DNA of 37,777 nucleotides from Candidatus Peregrinibacteria bacterium (GTDB lineage Bacteria > Patescibacteriota > Gracilibacteria > UBA1369 > JABINC01), in assembly GCA_018697675.1 (NCBI GenBank), contig JABINC010000036.1, forward strand, positions 1-37,777, given 5' to 3'. The notes under the pieces were generated by a model. It saw only the letters and a program-made list of their open reading frames with translations. It was not told the origin of the DNA and searched no databases. Made by a program: the position numbers and the translations under genes. Shown in pieces: positions 1 to 6,501 of this stretch (position 1 is its first letter; the number at the start of each line of letters is the position of its first letter).

Positions 1-407
1 GAGCTCCATCACAATCATTGTCTTGCCCATCGCAGATTTCAGGATTACCCATGAAGTTTGCAGGGTCAGTATCATCACAATCGCCATCACATTCGGTTTG
101 TCCATCACCATCACCGTCAATTTCATCTCCATCTAAAGCTCCATCACAATCATTGTCTTGACCATCACAGATTTCAGGGTTGCCCATGAAGTTCGCAGGG
201 TCAGCATCGTCACAATCACCATCACATTCGGTTTGTCCATCACCATCACCGTCAATTTCATTTCCATCTAAAGCTCCATCACAATCATTGTCTTGACCAT
301 CGCAGATTTCAGGGTTGCCTATGAAGTTAGCGGGGTCAGCATCGTCACAGTCACCATCACATTCAGTTTGGCCGTCTAGGTCATCATCAATTTCTTCAGG
401 GGAAGGG
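1..407 (-). repeat. 135-bp tandem repeats inside the MopE-like gene
   Basis: The phrase gctccatcacaatcattg recurs at 3, 138 and 273, a period of exactly 135 bases (45 codons). The copies in 1-272 are nearly identical, and the third diverges after about 370. Further right the same protein repeat continues but has drifted in DNA sequence and length. The copies toward the protein C-terminus therefore look recently amplified. Confidence 0.9.
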
Positions 408-2155
408 CCGCCGTCACAGTCGTTATCTTGACCGTCACAAACTTCAGTGTTCCCAGTGAAATTATTTGGATCAGCGTCATCACAGTCAGCGTTACATTCG
501 TCTTGACCGTCACCATCGTTGTCAATTTCGTCATTATCTAGGGCGCCATCACAATCATTGTCATAGTAATCGCAGAGTTCAGTTGCTCCTGGGAAAGTGT
601 CTGGATTTGTATCGTCACAGTCCAAATCACATTCAGTTACTCCATCGCCGTCATCATCAATTTCATCATCAGAAAGAACTAAATCACAATCATTGTCTTG
701 CCCATCACAAACTTCGGGATTTCCCCAGAAGTTCGCGTTGTCGGCATCGTCGCAATCGCCATCACATTCGCTTTGACCGTCGCCGTCGTTATCATCATTG
801 TTAGTGGAAATGTATCCATCACAATTATTGTCTGATCCAGTGCAAAATTCGGGAGCTCCTAAATATGTGTCGCCTTCAGTGTCATCACAATCTCCTTCAC
901 ATTCTGCCATGCTGTCGCCGTCATTATCTATTTCTTCTGGAGGAGTGGCCCCATTACAATCATTATCTTTTCCATCGCAAATTTCAGTTGCACCAGTAAA
1001 AGTGTCTGGATTTATATCATCACAATCTCCTGCAGATGCACATTGCCCATCTCCGTCATTGTCATTCCCTGCATCTCCTGGGCATATATCAGCACAGTCT
1101 ATAATTCCATCTCCGTCTGTATCTCCTTCTCCTCCGATTGCATTTGCGAGCCCGTCACAGTCGTTATCTTGTCCATCGCAGATTTCGGGATTGCCTGGAA
1201 AGTTCGCAGAGTCAGTATCATCACAGTCTGGAATTGTGTCACATTCAACTACTCCATCTCCGTCGTCATCGATTTCATCGTCTGGAACCGTCCCGTCACA
1301 GTCATTATCTTCTCCATCACAAATTTCAGGTGCTAGATCATATGTGAAAGCGTTTTCGTCATCACAGTCTTGATCTTCACAAAATGAATCATTGTCAGCA
1401 TCATTTGATGTGTCGTCCGGACATATATCATCACAATCTAAGTCTCCATCTCCGTCCGTATCTACTTCGTCACCGTCTGGATGATCGGCTATCCCATTAC
1501 AGTCGTTATCTTGTCCATCACAAGTTTCTGCGTTGTTTGGAAAGTTGAATGAATCTTCATCGTCACAATCTCCCTCACATTCTGAAAGGCCGTCTCCATC
1601 GTTGTCAATTTCGTCACTTGGAATTACTTTGTCACAGTCGTTATCTTGCCCATCACAAACCTCTGTATTACCTGGGAAGTTGGCAGGGTCAGCATCGTCA
1701 CAATCCTCGTCTTCTGGCGATCCATCTCCATCTGCGTCTATTGGGGTTGTATCATCGTCATCGCCACTGTCATCATCATCAGGGATCGTATCATCGTCAT
1801 CGCCACTATCATCATCATCTATGACATCATCGTCATTTGGTTCTAATGTAGTGTCATCATCGTCAGGAGGTGTTATACATCCTGCTTGTAAAAGAAGGCT
1901 AAGTGCTAATCCTGTAGCTGCCAAAGCCTTCATTGGCGCCCATACGCCATATCGCCTTCTTAGATCATTTACCCACCCTTTGAGTAATCCAACATCTGGT
2001 TCCTGATAATGAGCTGTCTCGAGCCTGGGTCTTGCAATTGAGGCTGCCTCTGCAGTTCCTCCGACTTCTTCTTCAGATAATCTGGCCGTTCTGCCAGCAA
2101 GGGGTGCGCGAAATCCTTCATAAAGAGCTGCGCCATTATGGTCAAATAGGTTCAT
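1..2155 (-). CDS. MopE-type Cys/Asp-rich repeat lipoprotein, partial (C-terminus off left edge)
   Basis: Reading leftwards from the ATG at 2155 the frame is open to base 1 (718 codons), so the protein is incomplete. Residues about 75-93 form a lipoprotein-like signal (MKALAATGL...LLLQAGC, C93), followed by an Asp-rich linker of DDDDSGDDDDT-like blocks. After that come at least 12 repeats ending in CDGQDNDCDG, separated by DCDDADPxNF and DxDGDG motifs. This is the pattern of the MopE/'putative metal-binding motif' repeats, with EF-hand-like Asp loops and paired Cys. It is probably an extracytoplasmic lipid-anchored protein that binds Ca or another metal. The start is uncertain: ATG at 2155 places 74 residues before the lipoprotein signal, while ATG at 1933 would begin at the signal itself. 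A TATAAT about 45 bases upstream of 2155 favours the long form. Neither start has an SD. Function beyond metal binding is unknown. Confidence 0.85.
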   Translation of the reverse strand, partial: MNLFDHNGAALYEGFRAPLAGRTARLSEEEVGGTAEAASIARPRLETAHYQEPDVGLLKGWVNDLRRRYGVWAPMKALAATGLALSLLLQAGCITPPDDDDTTLEPNDDDVIDDDDSGDDDDTIPDDDDSGDDDDTTPIDADGDGSPEDEDCDDADPANFPGNTEVCDGQDNDCDKVIPSDEIDNDGDGLSECEGDCDDEDSFNFPNNAETCDGQDNDCNGIADHPDGDEVDTDGDGDLDCDDICPDDTSNDADNDSFCEDQDCDDENAFTYDLAPEICDGEDNDCDGTVPDDEIDDDGDGVVECDTIPDCDDTDSANFPGNPEICDGQDNDCDGLANAIGGEGDTDGDGIIDCADICPGDAGNDNDGDGQCASAGDCDDINPDTFTGATEICDGKDNDCNGATPPEEIDNDGDSMAECEGDCDDTEGDTYLGAPEFCTGSDNNCDGYISTNNDDNDGDGQSECDGDCDDADNANFWGNPEVCDGQDNDCDLVLSDDEIDDDGDGVTECDLDCDDTNPDTFPGATELCDYYDNDCDGALDNDEIDNDGDGQDECNADCDDADPNNFTGNTEVCDGQDNDCDGGPSPEEIDDDLDGQTECDGDCDDADPANFIGNPEICDGQDNDCDGALDGNEIDGDGDGQTECDGDCDDADPANFMGNPEICDGQDNDCDGALDGDEIDGDGDGQTECDGDCDDTDPANFMGNPEICDGQDNDCDGA

Positions 2156-2183
2156 AAAGAGAGGGGTTTAGATGACGTGGATG

Positions 2184-2212
2184 TTGGGCTTGGAGATGGA
2201 TTATATTATAAT
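2184..2212 (+). promoter_or_regulatory. candidate promoter of the surface operon
   Basis: TTGGGC (2184-2189), a 17-base spacer and TATAAT (2207-2212) on the plus strand. This overlaps the opposing promoter of the MopE-like gene. It would start transcription about 120 bases before the small ORF at 2341. Confidence 0.4.
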
Positions 2213-2228
2213 AATTAAGTTATTCCTA
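2200..2228 (-). promoter_or_regulatory. candidate promoter of the MopE-like gene
   Basis: On the minus strand there is TATAAT (2205 to 2200) with TAGGAA 17 bases upstream, a weak -35. A start near 2193 would give a leader of about 38 nt to the ATG at 2155. The region is AT-rich, so chance occurrence is possible. Confidence 0.4.
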
Positions 2229-2340
2229 TTTAATGTTGACGAAAAGGCTTTAAATTGGTTGAAAAGTCTTGCTAGTTCTGTTGTAATCGGTTAAAATTCC
2301 TATGATCTGAAAATAAAAATTAAAAATTAACAAAAAAAGT

Positions 2341-2631
2341 ATGAAAAAATATCTTGTTATTCTTGTTGTTGCAATTCTAGTAGTAGCTGCTCTGTTTTTG
2401 CTCCGTACTCCTGCTAGTGAAGATGCTGAAGGAGGGGAAGTGGCTTTGATACATCCTGGTATGTTCAAGGCAGATATCTTGGATGCTCCTGGGGAAAAGG
2501 TGATCCTAGAAGAAGATGGTAGTGTAGTTGTAGAAGAGTCAGTGGATTGGGTTACACCTTCTGATTTTGAAGGTCTTTCTGAGATTTCTGATCATGAACT
2601 TTTGGACAATGGGATAGTTGTGTCTAGATAA
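2341..2631 (+). CDS. small single-span membrane protein, first gene of the surface operon
   Basis: This 96-residue protein has one hydrophobic segment at about residues 4-21 behind a KK start, followed by an acidic hydrophilic domain of about 70 residues. It is probably anchored by its N-terminus with the acidic part outside. I do not recognise a family. The start is preceded by AAAATTAACAAAAAAAGT, the A-rich leader seen at several genes here, with no SD. It lies 92 bases before the DUF916-like gene at 2724 on the same strand, and position suggests it belongs to that surface cluster. A role cannot be assigned. Confidence 0.65.
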   Translation: MKKYLVILVVAILVVAALFLLRTPASEDAEGGEVALIHPGMFKADILDAPGEKVILEEDGSVVVEESVDWVTPSDFEGLSEISDHELLDNGIVVSR

Positions 2632-2638
2632 GGCGGTT

Positions 2639-2660
2639 GTACTTAGGCTTGCCTAAATAC
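2639..2660. promoter_or_regulatory. 22-bp near-perfect inverted repeat, possible operator
   Basis: GTACTTAGGC-TT-GCCTAAATAC has two 10-base arms with one mismatch around a 2-base centre. The loop is too small for a good RNA hairpin and no T-run follows, so a protein-binding DNA palindrome is more likely than a terminator. It sits between the small membrane protein and the first DUF916-like gene. Confidence 0.4.
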
Positions 2661-2723
2661 GGTTTCGAGTTGTATTTAAAATTATTCATTTTAACTTATA
2701 TTATTTTTTAATCTGTAAAAGTC

Positions 2724-3848
2724 ATGAAATTCTCTTCAATTTTGCGTAAGATCCTTTTGTCAGGATTGACTCTTGCGCTTTTCTTTGTGTTCTCTGGACT
2801 GTCTTATGCGAGTTTAGCTATTCAGCCTGCTCGTGAAAGTATTAATCCTGATGCAAATGATTATTGGTTTGTTCTGGAGCTTGATCCGGGAGAAACAGTT
2901 GATTTGGCTGCTATGGTCAAAAATTTAGATCCTAAGTCTGCCAGTGTGACTGTAGATGCTGTTGATGCATTTTCTGGGGGTGAGAATGTAAATATTTTTT
3001 CTCTTGCCGCTTCAGTGGAGGAGAAAAAAGGGGTTGGTAAGTGGATAGAAATGGATGAAGAGTATAAGGAGTTGGACATGAAGGCTAAGGAGGACATAAA
3101 GGTTCCTTTTACTTTGACGGTTCCTGAAAATGTTGCGCCTGGCATGTATTTTGGAGCGATTACAGTGACATCGGCTCCTTCAAATTTTGTGGGGGGGGCT
3201 GGTGCGATAATTTTATCTAGGATGGGGGCTAGGATTTATTTAAAAATTACTGGTGAGGAGATAGTTGATTTTAAGATGAATAGTTTTGATTATCAATTAG
3301 GAGATCGGTCGGTTGACTTAACTTATGTTTTTCAAAATGATGGGAATATTTATGTTGGAGGGGATATAGATGTTACTGCGAATAGTGTTCTTTTTGGAGA
3401 AGACGTTGTTTTGGATACATTTGAATTTAATATTCCTCCTTCAGGTGGTGAGAATACAGTTCTCCAAAATTGGGCAGATATTCGTTATGGTATTTATAAG
3501 TTGGACATTGGGATTAAGGCGTATACAAAAAATATCGTTGGGCCTCGAGGCGATGAAATTTTAAGTACTCGTAAGCAAATTACAGTAATTCATCTTCCAT
3601 GGCTTTATATTGCTTTGGCGGCAGGGTTTATATTGTTGTTGATTTTCTTTTTGTTGTGGAAGAGGCATCGTTTACACGCTTTGAAAGCATCTATGGTTTC
3701 TTATAAGGCTAAAAAAGGAGATACGATTTATGAATTGGCTGCGAAATATGGTATCAAATGGAAGTTGTTGGCTAAGTTAAATAAAGTGAAAGCTCCTTAT
3801 ATGTTGTTGCCTGGACAGGTAATAGTTGTTCCTAAAAAGAAAAAGTAA
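2724..3848 (+). CDS. DUF916-like (WxL-interacting-protein-like) membrane protein with C-terminal LysM
   Basis: The 374-residue protein has a signal peptide (residues 1-29, cleavage after SYA) and an ectodomain of about 260 residues. The ectodomain resembles the DUF916 peptidoglycan-binding domain of WxL-interacting proteins: LELDPGETVDL, VKNLD, GKWIEMD and VPENVAPGMYFGAI. A TM helix at about 292-311 is followed by KRHR, then a LysM (about 327-370: KKGDTIYELAAKYGI...LLPGQVIVVP) and KKKK. By the positive-inside rule the LysM would lie in the cytoplasm, which is unusual for a cell-wall-binding module. The gene contains a G8 run at 3191-3198. It precedes two more DUF916-like genes with 23- and 19-base gaps, so the three are probably one operon. 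The start has no SD. The family link is inferred from motif pattern only. Confidence 0.75.
   Translation: MKFSSILRKILLSGLTLALFFVFSGLSYASLAIQPARESINPDANDYWFVLELDPGETVDLAAMVKNLDPKSASVTVDAVDAFSGGENVNIFSLAASVEEKKGVGKWIEMDEEYKELDMKAKEDIKVPFTLTVPENVAPGMYFGAITVTSAPSNFVGGAGAIILSRMGARIYLKITGEEIVDFKMNSFDYQLGDRSVDLTYVFQNDGNIYVGGDIDVTANSVLFGEDVVLDTFEFNIPPSGGENTVLQNWADIRYGIYKLDIGIKAYTKNIVGPRGDEILSTRKQITVIHLPWLYIALAAGFILLLIFFLLWKRHRLHALKASMVSYKAKKGDTIYELAAKYGIKWKLLAKLNKVKAPYMLLPGQVIVVPKKKK
3191..3198. repeat. G8 homopolymer within the DUF916-like gene
   Basis: Eight consecutive G lie across the codons GTG GGG GGG GCT at about residues 155-158. Such a run is conspicuous in AT-rich DNA. Slippage by one base would frameshift the ectodomain before the TM helix and LysM. 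Confidence 0.9.
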
Positions 3849-3871
3849 ATTTATAATTTAATTATTGTTTT

Positions 3872-4627
3872 ATGGCTAAAGATTCTAAATCTATGAAAAG
3901 CTTTCTGAAGTGGTATGTACCTGTTCTTATAATATTTTTGTTATCTACTTGGTATATTCTCTCTTTGGGTAATATTTGGTATAAGTTGGGTGTTTTGAAT
4001 TTCTTCTCTGAAGCTAATGCGGTTGCTATTTCGACTTTCGATGAAGATCAGGAGTTTCCTGCATGGATTATACTTGAGGGAAAGCCTGGTGATGTTTTGC
4101 CAGCAAGGGCTCACTTGAAAAATTATACTTCAGATGATGCTTGGGTTGATGTTTATTTTTCAGAGACTATCCGTAATTTCCCTCGTGGATATCAAGCGGA
4201 AGATTTCCATTTTAAAGACAGGGAAATTGGTATGAGTGATGTAGGTTTGTGGACTGAAGTCGAAGAAGATAATGTTTTACTGACTGCCTACGAAAATAAG
4301 GTAGTTGATTTCTCGATAAGTATTCCTGAGGATGCTGAGTATGGAGATTATTCTGGAGGAATTATGATTGAGAGTGATGCTAATAGTCTTGGGAGTCGTC
4401 GCTCTGAAGGTGGTGCAACCGTTGCCGTTAAGGCTCGATATGGTCTTAGAGTGTATTTAAGAGTTACCGATATTCCTGAGGAAAGAGAACTTGTGATGGG
4501 AGAAGAAGGTATTGAAAATAATAATGCCTTGGTTAGACAGCAAGGTATGATTGTTGGTTTCAACTTTCTTTTATTAGTTGTTCTTTTCTTTCTAGGATAT
4601 CCTTTTAAAAAAAAATCTAAAAAATAA
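3872..4627 (+). CDS. DUF916-like membrane protein anchored at both ends
   Basis: In this 251-residue protein an N-terminal hydrophobic segment (about 14-33) behind a Lys-rich start acts as an uncleaved anchor or signal. The middle resembles the other DUF916-like ectodomains in the cluster (LEGKPGDVLPARAHLKNYT, GLWTEVEE, SIPEDAEYGDYSGGIMI). A second TM (about 227-242) ends in FKKKSKK. It is probably a surface-exposed partner of the flanking proteins. It has no LysM, unlike the genes at 2724 and 5368. An A9 run at 4607-4615 encodes part of the Lys tail and could allow polymerase slippage there. It lies 23 bases after the previous gene and 19 before the next. Confidence 0.7.
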   Translation: MAKDSKSMKSFLKWYVPVLIIFLLSTWYILSLGNIWYKLGVLNFFSEANAVAISTFDEDQEFPAWIILEGKPGDVLPARAHLKNYTSDDAWVDVYFSETIRNFPRGYQAEDFHFKDREIGMSDVGLWTEVEEDNVLLTAYENKVVDFSISIPEDAEYGDYSGGIMIESDANSLGSRRSEGGATVAVKARYGLRVYLRVTDIPEERELVMGEEGIENNNALVRQQGMIVGFNFLLLVVLFFLGYPFKKKSKK

Positions 4628-4646
4628 ATTTTAACTTATCAAAAAT

Positions 4647-5285
4647 ATGTTTAGATCCATTTTTCTTTATTTAATATTGTTTTCGCTAATATTTTCGACT
4701 TCTGTACCCTCGGCGTTTGCTGATTTTGCAATACGTCCTGGAAATTTTGATGGAGAGTGGCATATGACTTATGACTTGGCTCCCGGTATGAAAATTAAAG
4801 ATTCAGTCCTTGTAAAGAATCTGTCTGATGAAGAGTTAACTTTGTCAATTGATGTATTTGATGCACATGTAGGGGTCGATAATCCTGATATTTTTTCAAT
4901 TGAATCTAGTGACCAAACAAAAGATACTGTTGGAGCGTGGATAATGTTGGATAAGCCTTTAGTAACTGTACCCCCTCAAGATTCGGAGTTAGTCAAGTTT
5001 GACTTACTTATTCCAGAGGAAGGGGTGGTTATTGGTGAGCAATATACAGGAGCTATTACGGTTATGAACAACCCTTCTGCTGAGGTAACTGGCGCTGGGG
5101 CAATTGTGAGATCTCGTATGGGACAGCGTATTTACGTAAATGTTGTTGAACCGGAGAATGCCCAAGAAATCCCATTGTATATTCCTTGGCATTATGTGGG
5201 GGTTATAGCGGGGCTTCTTGTGATATTAGCTGCTCATGTTTGTATTAGAAAAAAGAAAAAGGGCAAGAAAAAGAAGAAAAAATAG
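4647..5285 (+). CDS. short DUF916-like type I membrane protein with poly-Lys tail
   Basis: The 212-residue protein has a signal peptide (1-25, ending PSAFA) and one DUF916-like domain (YDLAPGMKIKDSVLVKNLSD, GAWIMLD, IPEEGVVIGEQYTGAITV). It also carries GAGAIVRSRMGQRIYVNV, closely matching GAGAIILSRMGARIYLKI in the gene at 2724, so the two are clear paralogues. A TM at about 181-199 is followed by a tail of almost only Lys (RKKKKGKKKKKK). It lacks the second ectodomain half and the LysM of its longer relatives. A strong hairpin/T-run follows 27 bases after its stop. It is probably a cell-surface component of the same assembly; the biochemical role is unknown. Confidence 0.75.
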   Translation: MFRSIFLYLILFSLIFSTSVPSAFADFAIRPGNFDGEWHMTYDLAPGMKIKDSVLVKNLSDEELTLSIDVFDAHVGVDNPDIFSIESSDQTKDTVGAWIMLDKPLVTVPPQDSELVKFDLLIPEEGVVIGEQYTGAITVMNNPSAEVTGAGAIVRSRMGQRIYVNVVEPENAQEIPLYIPWHYVGVIAGLLVILAAHVCIRKKKKGKKKKKK

Positions 5286-5312
5286 TAATTTGAAGATTTA
5301 AAATTCATTTCC

Positions 5313-5355
5313 AAAATAGCGCGGAAGGAAGTATACTTGTCTCCGTGCTATTTTT
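5313..5355 (+). terminator. intrinsic terminator-like hairpin
   Basis: AAAATAGCGCGGA (5313-5325) pairs with TCCGTGCTATTTT (5342-5354) over 13 bp with one G-T wobble. The loop is 16 bases and the 3' arm runs into T5. It ends only 12 bases before the next ATG (5368). It therefore either separates two transcription units very tightly or acts as a partial terminator or mRNA-processing hairpin inside the operon. Confidence 0.75.
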
Positions 5356-5367
5356 GATTTCACTTTT

Positions 5368-6501
5368 ATGTTTACCATCTTAAATCGGCTTCTTTTGATC
5401 GGACTTGTTATTGGGATCTTTTGTCCTCAGGTTGTTTATGGAGCGGCTTATAATTTGACAACTGGATCAATTAAAAATAGTGAACTTCCTCCCAGTGAAT
5501 TCAAGTATATGGTAGAGGCAGGAGACGTGATTGAGGATGTTTTGTATGTGCAAAGAAAAGCTTCCAAAGGAGAGGCGGGAGAAGTTGAAGCATTGATACA
5601 TCCTGTAGATGCTTCGATGACCTCTAATGGTTTTTTGACTATGTCTTCTGAATTATCTCCTCAAAAGTATTTTGGCGTGTGGGCGGTTTCGGAGACTCCT
5701 GAGATTTCGATAATGCAGGGGTATGAGCTTCCTTTTAAGGTTCAGATACCTGAAAATGCTACTCCTGGGCAGTATGCTGGAGGGTTTGTACTTGTTGAAA
5801 AAGAGCTTGAAGGGGAGAAAGAGGAGGATAGTGGTGCAAAAATTCGTATGAGATATGCCACAACTTTGAATTTTGAGATTAAAGGAGATTTAAAGCCCGA
5901 ATTTGGAATTAATAACCCTAAATTAATTTCAAATGAAGGGATGATTGAAGTGAGTTTTGATTTTGAAAACGTTGGGAACACTATTTATGAGTTTGAAGGG
6001 AATATTAATGTATCGAATATGTTTTTAGGGGATCAAATTGTAGAAGTGCCTTATCGTAAAGTGCTTCCTGGGGAGGTGGTTACAGTTAAGCAGAATGTTG
6101 AAGGTAGTAAATTCTTGATAGGTAAGGTTAGTGCTGATTTTTTCCTTAGTTTAAGTACTAGTATGGGGGATGAGACGAAAATTGATACTTATGTTAATAC
6201 TGTAGAAAAATCATATTATTCTATTGTTGGGATTTTGGCCTTTGGGTTGCTGTTTATAGCTATTTATTGTATAATAATAAGATTATTGAAGGGTAAGATA
6301 AGATGGGAGGAATATAAGGTGAAATCGGGTGAAGATGTGCAATCTGTGGCGGATAAATATGGGGCTAAGTGGCAAGCTATAGCCAAGAAAAACAAGTTAT
6401 CTCCTCCTTATCATCTGCATACTCGTCAAATAATCTTAGTACCTAATAAAGGAGATGGGACGAAAACAAAAAAGCAAGGTAAACCAAAAAAGAAGAAGTA
6501 G
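5368..6501 (+). CDS. DUF916-like membrane protein with C-terminal LysM (second copy)
   Basis: This 377-residue protein has the same plan as the gene at 2724. There is a signal peptide (1-25, ending VYG), then a DUF916-like ectodomain (VEAGDVIEDVLYVQRK, GVWAVSETPE, VQIPENATPGQYAGGFVLV). A second beta-rich half (SFDFENVGNTIYEFEGNINV) parallels VFQNDGNIYVGGDIDV in the 2724 product. A TM lies at about 285-305, and a LysM at about 316-359 (VKSGEDVQSVADKYGAKW...RQIILVP) precedes a KPKKKK tail. The LysM is again predicted on the cytoplasmic side. It begins directly after a terminator-like hairpin and has no SD. Its 3' end overlaps the next gene by 47 bases, suggesting coupled translation. Confidence 0.75.
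   Translation: MFTILNRLLLIGLVIGIFCPQVVYGAAYNLTTGSIKNSELPPSEFKYMVEAGDVIEDVLYVQRKASKGEAGEVEALIHPVDASMTSNGFLTMSSELSPQKYFGVWAVSETPEISIMQGYELPFKVQIPENATPGQYAGGFVLVEKELEGEKEEDSGAKIRMRYATTLNFEIKGDLKPEFGINNPKLISNEGMIEVSFDFENVGNTIYEFEGNINVSNMFLGDQIVEVPYRKVLPGEVVTVKQNVEGSKFLIGKVSADFFLSLSTSMGDETKIDTYVNTVEKSYYSIVGILAFGLLFIAIYCIIIRLLKGKIRWEEYKVKSGEDVQSVADKYGAKWQAIAKKNKLSPPYHLHTRQIILVPNKGDGTKTKKQGKPKKKK

Noticed and set aside
1-1850. Regular repeats that might be a CRISPR array
   Set aside because: The 135-base period encodes an uninterrupted protein repeat on the minus strand with no short palindromic repeats or unique spacers.
466-2006. Several plus-strand open frames rich in His, Ser and Pro
   Set aside because: They are antisense shadows of the Asp/Cys-rich repeat gene; their composition comes from the complementary GAT/GAC codons.
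6448-6457. AAAGGAG before the TSP3 protein start as a genuine SD
   Set aside because: It directly abuts the ATG with no spacer, so it cannot position the ribosome normally; it is more likely chance sequence of the overlapping gene.
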